Assembly: GCA_963820995.1 (NCBI GenBank) | Contig: CAWGCL010000009.1 | Span: 496,001 to 560,000 of the forward strand | Direction: 5' to 3' | Source: JAGTVG01 sp963820995 | Lineage (GTDB): Bacteria > Bacteroidota > Bacteroidia > Cytophagales > Cyclobacteriaceae | DNA: 64,000 bases | Notes under the pieces: generated by a model | The model's database searches: none | What the model was told of the DNA's origin: nothing | What the model saw: the letters and a program-made list of their open reading frames with translations, nothing else | Shown: positions 39,140 to 49,763 of the stretch, piece after piece | Layout: the number at the start of each line of letters is the position of its first letter | How positions within the stretch are numbered: the first letter of the stretch is position 1 | Made by a program: the position numbers and the translations under genes

Positions 39140-41104
39140 ATGAATTTTTTAAGAACCTTTTCCTTGGTCATTTTATTTACAGTGTTCATTTTTTCAGGTT
39201 GTCAGCCTGAAAAGGAGCACTCATTTCGTTATTCAGAATATATGAAAGAGAATAAACTTGTTACTATTCTGAAGGTTTTGGAAAATGATTTCCTGTCAGT
39301 CAAAATCTATTCAAATTCTTTTACTGAGATTGAAGACCTTAATAATGGTAAGCACTGGGAGACCTGGTCTGTCGCACTTCAAGATAAAGGCATGGTTGAG
39401 GTAGGCGAGGTATGGATGAGAACTGGACGGAGCCTGACCCATCAATACCCCGGGCACTTTTATGGAGAAAAGGAAGGGGACAACATACGCTTTACCTTAG
39501 TAGGAAGGCAAAACCTTGTTATTGGGACTTTCCTGTGTAATATTTCCCTGGAAGATGAATGGCTCGTATATAAAATCATTGAAATTGACGAATCTATTCC
39601 AAGCCTGGCGTATCCACCACCGATCAAGTCTGATGCCATCATTATCCCAAAAGGGGTTGGTGAAATTATTAGGAACACAGGCGATCAAAGCAAAACCAGT
39701 GCAATGTACCCGCGAACTATTTATCCATTTTACACCCGCTTAAACATGAGGTTCATCGGCGGTTTAAAAGAAGACGCAGGGTGGATTGGGATTTTTGATG
39801 AGGGATTTGAAAATGTGTCAGGTTTAATCGCAAATGAAACCATTACACCGATAATGACAAGATCTCTTAATAAATGGCAGGATGAATTTACCTACAGAAT
39901 GCAATTTGTTCAGGGAGATTATGTGGAATTGGCAAAAGTTTTCCGGAAATGGACAATCGATGAAGGGAAATTCGTTTCATTGAAGGAAAAGATTCGATCA
40001 AATCCGAATGTTGAAAGCCTGTTAGGCGGACGTGCATTCTGGATTAATTTTGCCCGTCCTTCCCGTAAAAAAAGTACTGCTGAAGACTTTATGCTAAGAG
40101 GGGAATATCCCTTCGATGATGGGGAACCTACTGATATTGTATTCACTTACAGGGAAATGGACGACATGATACATAGGCTAAAGGAATTAGGCTTGAAAAA
40201 AGGTCTTATTAAATTAGGGGGATGGATTAATGGAGGGTATGATTATTCTCACCAGGATGTATGGCCGCCAGAACCCAAACTTGGTCCGATTGATGAGTTG
40301 GAATCCCTGCTATCATCAGAAAGTCCGCTGCTGGTCGCTTTGCATGATAACAACCAGGATATTTATGAACATACACCCAGCTTTCCAAAGGGTGTTAACA
40401 GAAATGCTGATGGAGACTTGCTTACCGGCGGTGTCTGGGCAGGTGGACAGGCTTATATCCTAAATTCAAAATTTAGTTTGGAATATGCGAAACGGAATTG
40501 GGAGCAGATCAAAACACTTAATCCCAAAGCCATGTTTGTGGATATTATCACCGCGATGCAGCTCTACCAGTCATTTGAACCGGGTGATGAATTAACAAAG
40601 CATGAAGACCTGGAAGCAAAAATCGAACTCATGAAGTTCTATAAGGCGCAGGGGCTTGTATTTGGCAGTGAAGAAGCTGCTGATTTTGGCATTCCTTTTA
40701 TAGACTGGTTTGAGAACAGGCATAAAAGAGTACAAGGGACTTCGATACCTTTATGGCCTTTGGTTTTCCATGATGCTGCATTTTGTACCCGGTATGGAGG
40801 GGTTGGTAGTATTGAAGGACATCCGGGATGGCTGGAAGACATGCTCTGGGGATATCTCCCTCATTTTTTTATCGGGCCAGACTGGGACCAGGAAGAGTTA
40901 TTCCAGTCCCTTGATCATGTCGATCAATGGCATAAAAAAATCGGGATTGCAGAAATGACAGATCACCAGTTTCTCGACGAAAATTATACTGTTGAAATGA
41001 CTTCGTTTTCAACAGGCGACACAATAATCTGCAATTTTGGAGATCAACCATTTGCATACAGGGGGGAAACCATAAAAGCTAAAAGCTATTTAATAATTGA
41101 CTAA
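39140..41104 (+). CDS. DUF5696/GH101-like glycoside-hydrolase-related lipoprotein
   Basis: 654 residues with a lipoprotein signal (LVILFTVFIFSGC). An N-terminal beta-rich domain of about 280 residues precedes a TIM-barrel-like region: DDMIHRLKELGLKKGLIKLGGW, PLLVALHDNNQDIYEH, LNPKAMFVDIITAMQLY with an exposed Asp, and GLVFGSEEAADFGIPFIDW with Glu pair and Asp, in places where GH clan enzymes carry catalytic acids. A short beta domain ends it. It resembles the DUF5696/endo-alpha-N-acetylgalactosaminidase-like group, and I am not sure of the exact family. It begins a plus-strand run of four exported sugar-related proteins. Confidence 0.55.
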   Translation: MNFLRTFSLVILFTVFIFSGCQPEKEHSFRYSEYMKENKLVTILKVLENDFLSVKIYSNSFTEIEDLNNGKHWETWSVALQDKGMVEVGEVWMRTGRSLTHQYPGHFYGEKEGDNIRFTLVGRQNLVIGTFLCNISLEDEWLVYKIIEIDESIPSLAYPPPIKSDAIIIPKGVGEIIRNTGDQSKTSAMYPRTIYPFYTRLNMRFIGGLKEDAGWIGIFDEGFENVSGLIANETITPIMTRSLNKWQDEFTYRMQFVQGDYVELAKVFRKWTIDEGKFVSLKEKIRSNPNVESLLGGRAFWINFARPSRKKSTAEDFMLRGEYPFDDGEPTDIVFTYREMDDMIHRLKELGLKKGLIKLGGWINGGYDYSHQDVWPPEPKLGPIDELESLLSSESPLLVALHDNNQDIYEHTPSFPKGVNRNADGDLLTGGVWAGGQAYILNSKFSLEYAKRNWEQIKTLNPKAMFVDIITAMQLYQSFEPGDELTKHEDLEAKIELMKFYKAQGLVFGSEEAADFGIPFIDWFENRHKRVQGTSIPLWPLVFHDAAFCTRYGGVGSIEGHPGWLEDMLWGYLPHFFIGPDWDQEELFQSLDHVDQWHKKIGIAEMTDHQFLDENYTVEMTSFSTGDTIICNFGDQPFAYRGETIKAKSYLIID

Positions 41105-41322
41105 TACAAAAAGAGCGTATACACATAACTCAATAGGCATTATATTGAAGACATAAGTCTATATTATATTTTTACCCAGAGGCTGTGGCTTATTAATTTT
41201 TGCATTCAGAATCTGCCTGGTGGAATTCTTAGATTTAAATAGATGTTGAATGATTACTTGAAAAATTGTCAGATATTATTTAAGTCCAATATTTTGCGAC
41301 AAATTACTTTAAAATACAAACT

Positions 41323-42564
41323 ATGAAAATTCTTAACTATGTTGTTTTGTTTCTGATAACAGGAATAGTTGCATGTGATGATCATGATTCCAATGAGAAT
41401 CATTCAAACGAAATCCCCAATCAACTTTTTCAATATACTGATAATTTTGAACCCCGTTGGGTGAGTTTCGAAAATATTACTGGTGAAAAAGGTATAGGGG
41501 GCAAGGAAAACTTTGGCGCTAAAGGGCATCCCTGTGATTTTATAAAAGCGGGTGAAACAAAAACTTTATTGGATTTCAAGGGGCCTGGCCTCATAAACCG
41601 GATGTGGATAACCATAAGTGACCGGTCCCCTGAAATGCTTCGCAGCCTTGTGATCAAAATATACTGGGATGGCTCAGCAAAACCTGCTGTCTCTGTACCC
41701 TTTGGTGATTTCTTTGGCCTGGGTCTGGGCAGGACCGCTGCATTCCAGAATGTCCTGTTCTCCAATCCTGAAGGCCGTTCCTTTAATACCAATATTCAAA
41801 TGCCTTTTAAGGAATCAGCACGAATGGAGATAGTGAACGAATCAGATAAAGAACTACCGATGATTTTTTACGATGTTAATCTTCAATCTTTAAAAGAATG
41901 GGATGATTCGTATATGTATTTTCATTGTTACTGGCACCGTGATACGGCAACCACGCTAACCGAAGATTTCAGGATACTTCCCGGGATCAAAGGAAAAGGA
42001 AGGTTCCTTGGAACAAATGTAAGTGTTCATGCCAATCCTGCCTATAAAGATTACTGGTGGGGAGAAGGAGAGGTTAAAATATACCTTAACGGGGATACGG
42101 ATTATCCAACACTGGTAGGAACCGGTACTGAAGATTATATCGGTACAGCCTGGGGACAGGGCCAGTATTACAATATGTACCAGGGTTGTCCAATTGCTGA
42201 TCCTGAAAACCTACAATGGACTTTTTACCGATTTCACATACCTGATCCGGTTTATTTTAAAACTGATTGTGAAGTGACATTGCAGCAAATTGGCGGAAGT
42301 GAAAAATCAGATGTACTGGCATTGCAGAAGAAAGGAATAGATCTCATCCCGATTACCATTCATCAGGCACCTGTTTTTACCCATATCTATAAACCTGACG
42401 AGGTGGTTGACCTTGAGGATCCTGATCTACCGGATGGTTGGGTAAATTTCTACAGATCTGACGATGTTGCGGCAGCAGCATATTTTTATTATGAAAAACC
42501 ATCGAATAATCTGCCTGAGATTCAGCCCAAATCGGTTCGAATCTGGAATTTAGCTGCAAACTAA
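41323..42564 (+). CDS. GH172 family (DUF2961) exported protein
   Basis: 413 residues with a lipoprotein signal (YVVLFLITGIVAC). The two jelly-roll pattern of DUF2961 is visible: WVSFENITGEKGIGGKEN and GPGLINRMWITISD at the start, VPFGDFFGLGLG, then VSVHANPAYKDYWWGEGEV, YLNGDTDYPTLVGTGTEDYI with the conserved acidic residues, and FYRFHIPDPVYFK. Members characterised in GH172 act on fructofuranose or arabinofuranose linkages. It is followed after 14 bp by the enolase-superfamily gene, so they are probably one operon. Confidence 0.75.
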   Translation: MKILNYVVLFLITGIVACDDHDSNENHSNEIPNQLFQYTDNFEPRWVSFENITGEKGIGGKENFGAKGHPCDFIKAGETKTLLDFKGPGLINRMWITISDRSPEMLRSLVIKIYWDGSAKPAVSVPFGDFFGLGLGRTAAFQNVLFSNPEGRSFNTNIQMPFKESARMEIVNESDKELPMIFYDVNLQSLKEWDDSYMYFHCYWHRDTATTLTEDFRILPGIKGKGRFLGTNVSVHANPAYKDYWWGEGEVKIYLNGDTDYPTLVGTGTEDYIGTAWGQGQYYNMYQGCPIADPENLQWTFYRFHIPDPVYFKTDCEVTLQQIGGSEKSDVLALQKKGIDLIPITIHQAPVFTHIYKPDEVVDLEDPDLPDGWVNFYRSDDVAAAAYFYYEKPSNNLPEIQPKSVRIWNLAAN

Positions 42565-42578
42565 AAATATATTTGCTC

Positions 42579-43920
42579 ATGAATAAGTCAAAATTTAACA
42601 GGCGAAGTTTTCTCAAATCCGGCTATTGCCACAGCGGGTATACTTTCTTCGGGGACATTTTTAGGATGTAAGGATGAGGGAGCCCAAAAAAACGACCACC
42701 TGATCCGGAATCATCCCCTGGATGGGTTGGAAAAGGAAAAAATAAAGATTACAGATGTGAAAGTTACCTTGTTGTCTTTTGAACTACCACCCGAAGAGCA
42801 ATGGTATCTGGATTGGATTCCTGAAAGGTATAAGTGCTGGAAAACAGACAGCATTCTCGTCGAAGTATTTACAGATGTAGGTTTACAAGGGATTGGCGGA
42901 GCTACCCAATATGGAGGTCCGGCAAATGTCAAAGAATATATTGAGACGGTCATCAAGCCGGCCATTATCGGGAAAAATCCTTTTGATATTGATTTCCTTA
43001 CTTCCGGAGTTTTACAAAGAGGCCCCATGGTAGGTTGGGCCGGTGTTGACACAGCATTTTGGGATATTATTGGAAAAGCCAAAGGAATCCCGGTATATAA
43101 GTTATTAGCGATTGATCATGACCCGGATCCAAAGATTCCTGTTTATGCCAGCGCAGGCGAAATGTATGATGGTGATGTATGGCCTTTTAACCTGATTGAT
43201 GAAGCACTTAAATTAAAGGAAAAAGGTTTTAAAGCTTATAAATTCAGACCGGGTACCCATTGGTCGGTGAGCGGGATGAATATGACTGAATATATTGAAG
43301 GAGTGTGGAAAATCAGGGAATCTGTAGGGCAGGATTTCGGTTTAATCCAGGAATGCAATGCGCAGTGGGATATGAACCAGGTGATGCAGTTTATTCCGGA
43401 GGCAGAAAAGATGAAACTTATATGGATAGAGGACCCAACAAGAAGGCTTGGGCCTCAGGCCAGAGAGAATTATATCAGGATAAAAGAATCTCTAAAAGAT
43501 GTTAAACTATCTTATGGAGGGGATGTGATGGACAACCGCTTTGACTATAAAGAATGGATAGATCGGAAGGCGATGGATATTGTGCAACCGGATGCGGGAG
43601 TTATGGGGTTGACAGAGTCTTGGTATGTGTCAAGGATGGCACATCTGCAAGGGCAATTGTGCGCTCCGCATAACTGGCATGGGGCATTGTTAACCATTAG
43701 CAATGGTCATTTGGCAGCAGGAATACCGAACCTCATCATGCTGGAATCCAACCAGACATATAACCCATTAAGAACTGATTTATTTAAAGAGCCTCTTGTG
43801 TTTAAAGATAGTTATCTTACCTTGCCAGATAAACCAGGTTTGGGTGTTGAAATGATTGATGATATAGAAAAAAAATTCCCGTTTATACCTGGGACGTATG
43901 ATAAACCAAAGTCTTTGTGA
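42579..43920 (+). CDS. Enolase superfamily (mandelate racemase/muconate lactonising type) with Tat-like leader, leader frameshifted
   Basis: The main frame (42727-43920) holds the full enzyme. Upstream, ATG 42579 begins NKSKFNRRSFLKS, a twin-arginine leader, and removing one G near 42620 joins it to AIATAGILSSGTFLGCKDE. The barrel shows KAYKFRPGTHW (the KxK-type catalytic strand), LIQECNAQWDM (metal acid), LIWIEDPTRR (second acid), YGGDVMDNR (third), DIVQPDAGVMG and CAPHNWHGALL with the His base. The family abstracts a proton next to a carboxylate, commonly to dehydrate sugar acids. Export of such an enzyme is unusual. It belongs to the run with GH172-like and CehA-like genes. Confidence 0.8.
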
Positions 43921-43977
43921 AAATAGATAGGCTGTGATCAATGATGTTTCATTTAGGGCCATTATTTTATACTAATA

Positions 43978-43985
43978 TAATTTTG
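43978..43985 (+). promoter_or_regulatory. Possible -7 promoter box
   Basis: TAATTTTG matches TAnnTTTG 21 nt before the start codon of the CehA-like gene. No TTG element stands at the right distance upstream, so the call is weak. Confidence 0.3.
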
Positions 43986-44006
43986 TAAAACATTAATTAG
44001 ATTTTT

Positions 44007-45659
44007 ATGAAAACTATCAAAATAGTCCTGATAAATCTGATTCTGATTTATGGAACCTTTCATTTTCAGGGATATTCAGTAAAACAGGAGAGTCAAAATG
44101 AAAAGGTTCTTCTTAAGATAAAGGTTCTGGATGAGGAAACAAATCAGGTCACACCGATTATGGCATGTATTAGTAGAGTAAATGATGGCGTAGCTTTTGT
44201 TCCACCCGATGGCGCAAGAGTTGATTCATTCTCCCTTACGCCTGTTTTTTACAAAGGCATCGAATACAAATCTGTTGAAAACTGGATAGGCCCGGTTAGA
44301 AGGATGAATGGAAGGGGAGACAACGAGGATAGAAGTTATGTATATGAAGACCTTTCTTCCATACCACATTGGAAAGATCCTGTCCTTTATCAAACAACAG
44401 GTGAGTTTTCCATTGCACTTTCACCTGATGAATACCAGATCAGCCTGGAACATGGCATGGAATTTATACCGATAAAGGAAAAACTGATCATTGCCGGGGA
44501 TGAAAAAGAGATCAATAAGACTTTTACTTTAAAACGCTGGATTGACCTTCCTGCAAAAGGATGGTACTCAGGCGATGTGCATGTTCACCATCCTACAACC
44601 AGGCCGGCATTCAAACAATTCCTGATGGAATATGCAAAAGCTGAAGATATTCACCTGGTCAATGTACTGGAAATGGGGCATCATCTCGGGACGGACTTCA
44701 AACAGGCAGGTTTTGGTGAAATGGGCAGAACCTGTGAGGGTGACATATGCCTGGTATCAGGCCAGGAAGGGCCAAGAAGTACCTACGGCCACATCATTGG
44801 CCTGAATATTAATCGAATGGAACGTGATACGACACAATATAACTACTATGACCTGATCTTTAGAAAACTGCAGATGCAGGAAGGCGCTGTAGTTGGTTTT
44901 GCACACTTTTCCTGGAATGGATGTGACTTGCCAAGAGGATTTCCATGGTATATTACCACAGAGGATATTGACTTTGTTGAATTGCTGCAGTTCTCAAAAA
45001 TTAATGCCCTGGATTATTATGATTACCTTAATCTTGGATTCCGGATCACAGCCGCCGCTGGAAGCGATATCCCCTGGGGTTCGACACTGGGTGAAGTAAG
45101 AACGTTCGTATATACCGGAGATTCATTTTCGGCTGATTACTGGTTCGAAGGATTGAAATCAGGACGAACATTTGTCTCTAACGGGCCAGCTTTGTTTTTG
45201 GAAGCTGATGGCAATTTACCCGGTCGGGAGATCACAAGAAATAAGGGATTTACAAGCAATGTTAACGTACGCGCATATTCACATCCCGATATCGGCAAAA
45301 TAGACAGGGTAGAAATTTACAATACTGATGGATTGGTTCAAAAGAAATTAAATTCAGAAAAGTCGGATTCTATTATTATTAATTTCGAACATAAATTGAT
45401 GAAAAGCCAGTGGATGACAGCCGCTGTTTATTGTGGTAATGGGGCTATAGCTCATACTTCGCCCATCTATTTCATTGTGGATGGAAAGCCAACATGGAAT
45501 CCTGAGAAAGCGCCAGCTATTATCGATAAACAGTTGAGCGCCATTCAGATCATAGATGATGAGATCATGGCGGCGGTTGAATTGGACCAGGGCATCCTTG
45601 ACCGTTTGAATAATGCCAGGAAGTTTTATTCGGCAATGCTTGAAGCCATGGAAGATTAA
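44007..45659 (+). CDS. CehA/McbA family metallohydrolase (PHP-like)
   Basis: 550 residues with a signal-peptide-like N-terminus (IVLINLILIYGTFHF). An N-terminal beta region of about 180 residues precedes the PHP-type metal core, which opens with KGWYSGDVHVHHPTTRP (about 187-200). Further ligands are likely in VLEMGHHLGTD, VSGQEGPRSTYGHIIG, VVGFAHFSWNG and RITAAAGSDIPWG. The C-terminal part is beta-rich. CehA and McbA hydrolyse carbamate esters, but most homologues in Bacteroidota glycan loci have unknown substrates. Here it probably acts on an ester or carbamate group of a glycan; that is inference from neighbours. Confidence 0.75.
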   Translation: MKTIKIVLINLILIYGTFHFQGYSVKQESQNEKVLLKIKVLDEETNQVTPIMACISRVNDGVAFVPPDGARVDSFSLTPVFYKGIEYKSVENWIGPVRRMNGRGDNEDRSYVYEDLSSIPHWKDPVLYQTTGEFSIALSPDEYQISLEHGMEFIPIKEKLIIAGDEKEINKTFTLKRWIDLPAKGWYSGDVHVHHPTTRPAFKQFLMEYAKAEDIHLVNVLEMGHHLGTDFKQAGFGEMGRTCEGDICLVSGQEGPRSTYGHIIGLNINRMERDTTQYNYYDLIFRKLQMQEGAVVGFAHFSWNGCDLPRGFPWYITTEDIDFVELLQFSKINALDYYDYLNLGFRITAAAGSDIPWGSTLGEVRTFVYTGDSFSADYWFEGLKSGRTFVSNGPALFLEADGNLPGREITRNKGFTSNVNVRAYSHPDIGKIDRVEIYNTDGLVQKKLNSEKSDSIIINFEHKLMKSQWMTAAVYCGNGAIAHTSPIYFIVDGKPTWNPEKAPAIIDKQLSAIQIIDDEIMAAVELDQGILDRLNNARKFYSAMLEAMED

Positions 45660-45879
45660 ATATAGTTTTCTGGGGAACTCTAACAAAAGGTTTTTGTGAA
45701 CTCCAAAATGAAGTTGACAAATTACAGGGATTCCACCGAACGTAAAGAAATTTTTAAATCGATATGAATTGAATGCTGATTTAAATTTCCCCAATTATTA
45801 GCTCTAGTTAAAAGAATGGACCGAATACCCATTTAATAATTGGCCTAATCCAGAGTAAGGGAATACCAAACTCTAAGGA

Positions 45880-47184
45880 CTATTCCTGTAAATAACCTTT
45901 GAACCGAATCAGTTTATCATCACTCTGCTGGTAGGTAATCGGTTTCGGATCAAGCCATTCAACCAGGGTATCTTTCAGTGCATAGGCGAAAAAATGATTT
46001 CCGGAAGGATTGTAATGTCCGATAAAATACCTTTGGATATACTCATCCAGGCTTAAGTTGAATTTCTTAAAATCTTCAACATGCACTTTGTTCATGTCAA
46101 AGTACCGAAAATCATTCTCGTTAATAAAGTCAACCACCTCCTGATCATAACGCGATTTCCCCTCAATCATGGGCCGGAATACACCATAGGGATCAAAGTG
46201 GATAAGCAGAAGTTCCTTGTCTGATTTATCACAAAATTCTTTGGTCCTGGTCAAAACATATTTTGTGGCCTCAAAAGAATATTTATTCTTTAATCCGTTT
46301 GCTGAATACTGCATGCTTTTTTCGGAAGAGAAGTCAATGCCCGAAATACCCAGTATATCAGCCAGCCTGCTCAATCCTTTTACATCGATATCAGAATTGA
46401 CGATATTTCCTGCCATCAGCTGCAATTGGACCATAAGGTCATCCTTCAGGTTCTCGTACATGAATTCGGGATCGGACATCTGGTACACATCCTCTTTCCG
46501 TGATATCCTGTTTGGCTTTTCCACCATTTTGCCTGATTCCAGGTCCATTTCAATGTTTGACCAGAAGTTCCCGTGGAACATATATCCTCCATAATCATTC
46601 CACCGGGTATAATATGTGGCATACCTGCATCTGAAAACACTTCTCACATAATCGTCACCCCACATATACAGGATTACATATTTTGAATCCTTATCTATCT
46701 TCTCGCGCCTGATAAGCCTTCGGTACGCCTGGTATACGCCAAAACCACCCATACCAAAGTTCCGAACAGGCTCTCCGAGGTGCCCGGCAAGGTATTCCTG
46801 CCATGTTTCAGCATCACTCACCTGGTGACATTGTGTAAAGCTATTCCCATAAGTATTTATCCTGCAGGGTTTGTCAGCATATATTTGACTGGTACGGCTA
46901 CCATCGTTCCGGACCGTGGAAATTGTATAACTGTCATCCAGACCATCATGGGGCATGTAATTGCCCATAATATACCCTACCTCAGGATCAAACTGTGCCC
47001 ACGAATTCTCATTCAGAAAAACATCCAGTTCTTCTTTCGGGACGGCACTTTTCCTGAGGTAATCAGCATATGATTTTTTGTCATTTGCATTGGTTGATCC
47101 TTCAAGGAATTGTGGAAAAAAGGAATATCCCATAATTGTTGTTGCAGCTACAGCGTTTGATTTGAAAAACTTTCTTCTGTTCAT
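45880..47184 (-). CDS. Tat-exported SGNH-like hydrolase
   Basis: 434 residues with twin-arginine leader MNRRKFFKSNAVAATTIMGYS. The layout is that of an SGNH/GDSL hydrolase: RINTYGNSFTQCHQVSDAE (Ser nucleophile in the block I position), EPVRNFGMGGFGVYQAYR (block II Gly), YVILYMWGDDYVR (block III-like), and HYNPSGNHFFAYALKDTL at the end (catalytic His block V, with an atypical order). Such enzymes remove acetyl or other acyl groups from sugars. It is the only minus-strand gene in this stretch, convergent with the CehA-like gene. Confidence 0.6.
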   Translation of the reverse strand: MNRRKFFKSNAVAATTIMGYSFFPQFLEGSTNANDKKSYADYLRKSAVPKEELDVFLNENSWAQFDPEVGYIMGNYMPHDGLDDSYTISTVRNDGSRTSQIYADKPCRINTYGNSFTQCHQVSDAETWQEYLAGHLGEPVRNFGMGGFGVYQAYRRLIRREKIDKDSKYVILYMWGDDYVRSVFRCRYATYYTRWNDYGGYMFHGNFWSNIEMDLESGKMVEKPNRISRKEDVYQMSDPEFMYENLKDDLMVQLQLMAGNIVNSDIDVKGLSRLADILGISGIDFSSEKSMQYSANGLKNKYSFEATKYVLTRTKEFCDKSDKELLLIHFDPYGVFRPMIEGKSRYDQEVVDFINENDFRYFDMNKVHVEDFKKFNLSLDEYIQRYFIGHYNPSGNHFFAYALKDTLVEWLDPKPITYQQSDDKLIRFKGYLQE

Positions 47185-47295
47185 AATGAATTATGATTTT
47201 TAAAGTTAATCATTCTCAGCATAATGTTTGACTGTTTGGAAGATTTGGCCATTCCAATAGATTTATTTAAAAATTCAGGTATTAATCGAATTCAT

Positions 47296-47303
47296 TAATT
47301 TTG
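47296..47303 (+). promoter_or_regulatory. Possible -7 promoter box
   Basis: TAATTTTG matches TAnnTTTG 35 nt before the GH43-like gene. No clear TTG element accompanies it. Confidence 0.3.
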
Positions 47304-47337
47304 GTTTTAATTTTAAAATAAACAAAGTTATAATCCC

Positions 47338-48473
47338 ATGCGAAAATTATTTTTTTATCTGCTCCTCCTCCTTTTTAATATTAGCTGTGATAGCAAAAAA
47401 GAAGATCTTGTTTTTAAACCTGGTGAAATATGGCAGGATAATAATGGCGTGCATATCAATGCACATGGCGGGGGTATTTTATACTATGACAATACCTATT
47501 ATTGGTATGGGGAACACAAAATTAAAGGACCGGCAGGGAATCAAGCACAGGTTGGTGTTCATGTGTATTCTTCGAATGATCTATACAACTGGACGGATGA
47601 AGGCATTGCGCTGGAAGTAGTCAAGGATGATCCATACCACGATATCGCCCAGGGTTGTACCCTGGAACGGCCTAAAGTGATCTATAATGAAAGGACTGGA
47701 AAATTTGTGATGTGGTTCCACCTGGAATTGAAAGGTATGGGATATGACGCGGCACGCTCGGGCGTTGCTGTATCTGATAATCCCCTTGGTCCTTTCACTT
47801 TTATACACAGTTTGCGGCCAAATGCCGGATTTTGGCCTGTCAACGTACAGGATTATCATAAAATACCTGTCGCAGATACCGTAAAAGAAAAATATTGTGG
47901 TGGATTTGGTTGTCTTCCTGCCCATGTGGATTCATGAAAATACTGAGCCGCGATTTTGAACAAGGACAAATGGCGCGTGATATGAACCTGTTCGTTGATG
48001 ATCAATGGGACAGCCTACCGTCTGTATTCTTAAAGGAAAACAGTACCCTGCATATCTCCCAGCTCTCGGATGATTTTCTTACAGTTTCAGGGAAATATGC
48101 CAGATTTTTCCCCAACCGGTATATGGAAGCTCCTACAATCTTTAAGACCAATGATGGTAATTATTATTTCATTGGATCCGATTGCACAGGCTGGCTCCGA
48201 TGCCGCAAGGTCTGCATCAGCTCCCAGCATATCGGGGCCATGGACCCAATTGGGAAATCCATGTGTCGGGAAAGATGCCGAACTGACCTTTCATTCACAA
48301 AGCACATATATCCTGCCTTTCAAGGTTAAAAGGATGCTTTTATATATATGGGAGACAGATGGACACCCGACAATCCAATTGATGGCAGGTATGTCTGGTT
48401 GCCCATAAATATCGTTGATGGAAAACTGGAGATCAGATGGAAGGAGGAATGGGACCTTCTATATTTTGAATGA
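47338..48473 (+). pseudogene. GH43-like glycoside hydrolase lipoprotein, frameshifted
   Basis: ATG 47338 starts a lipoprotein signal (LLLLLFNISC) and an intact first half: INAHGGGILYYDNTYYWYGEH (blade 1), VHVYSSNDLYNWTDEG, TLERPKVIYNERTGKFVMWF with the likely catalytic-acid region, and VAVSDNPLGPF. After about 47930 the frame changes three or more times, but pieces continue as DMNLFVDDQW, RYMEAPTIFKTNDGNYYFI, SISGPWTQLGNPC and a final strand ending at TGA 48471-48473. About 378 residues are expected, a five-bladed propeller as in GH43 or GH117-like enzymes acting on arabinose, xylose or galactose linkages. Confidence 0.7.
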
Positions 48474-48604
48474 GATAGTAGAGGATCAAATAGCTTATAA
48501 TCCTTGGGATCTAATGCGTGATATTTTTCCCGGACCTGAGCAAGACTCGTGATCAACTGTCATTTTTCGGATATACGACCTATCTTTATCAATAGAAGAA
48601 TTTC

Positions 48605-49640
48605 CATACCCTGAATGCATACAAGAGGAAAAACGATCCGTTGGTTTCAATAGTCATGGCCGTACAGAATGAGGAATTGTACCTGGAACAATGCCTTGAT
48701 TCTATTATCGCTCAATCCTAGAATAACTGGGAAATAATAGCGGTAAGCGATCATTCCATAGACCAGACTATGGAAATACTAAACGATTATGCCATAAGGA
48801 CAAACGGATAAGGTCGTTTGAAGGAAAACATCATAAGCTTATCCCAATACTACAGGAAGCTTACCGGCGATGTCACGGAACCTTCATCAACCGGATGGAT
48901 GCAGATGATTATATGCCGGATTATAAATTGGAAGTGCTTGTTAATGAATGGATCAAACACGGGAAAAGGACAATTGTTGCCGGAGGCACACAACATTTTG
49001 TGAAGAAGGGGAAGTAGGGGAAGGATTTAAACGATATGACAGGTGGTTGAACGATGTTGCCCGTCGAAATGCACATTATGAAGAGGTCTACCAGGAATGC
49101 GTGATTCCTTCTCATTGCTGGATCATCCACAAGGAGGATTTCGATGCTGTCGAGATTCTGATCCTGTAGTTTATCCTGAAGACTATGACCTTTGCTTTCG
49201 TTTTTACAGGCAGGGCCTGAAGATAGTTGGGATAGATAAGATCTTGCACCATTGGAGAGTCCATTCGATTCGAATATCGAGGACGTGGGATTGTTATGAG
49301 GACAATCGGTATTTTGACTTAAACTGAGATATTTTTATGAGATAGACCGTGATCCTGGCCGGCCTCTGGTATTATGGGGTACAGGTAAAAATGGCAAGGA
49401 CCTGGCAAGATTGATAATTAAAAAAGAGGAAAATGTTTCAACCTGGGTATGCGACAATAAAAATAAGATCGGGAAAGAAATATATGGAATTCACATGAAG
49501 CACTATAAAACAATAACTGATCTTTTAAGAGCCCACAGATATTGATAGTAGTAAACGCACCTGAGGAACGGATAAATATCAGAGACATACTATCTAAATG
49601 GCACAAGGAACCCGTGGAGGATTATTGGTTCTTTACGTAA
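48605..49640 (+). pseudogene. Family 2 glycosyltransferase with C-terminal Rossmann-like extension, frameshifted
   Basis: Pieces give DPLVSIVMAVQNEELYLEQC at the start (GT-A nucleotide-binding strand), an in-frame stop at about 48718, NNWEIIAVSDHS, RMDADDYMPDYKLEVL (the metal-binding DxD region), VIPSHCWIIHKEDFD and YPEDYDLCFRFYRQGLK with DKILHHWRVH (acceptor side). A further segment (about 49360-49480) reads PLVLWGTGKNGKDLARLII, a second nucleotide-binding-like loop, and the frame ends at TAA 49638-49640. At least five breaks are needed. It is probably a glycosyltransferase for surface polysaccharide or lipid glycosylation. Start is uncertain. Confidence 0.6.
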
Positions 49641-49763
49641 TTTTACTAATCAAATATAAATTAAATTTTATAAACATTTTACTGAATTACCCTCCAGCCT
49701 GTAACTCTGTGCCAACTATAGTCGTCTTATAATATCAGGTCAGTAACTCTAAATAATTATCCT

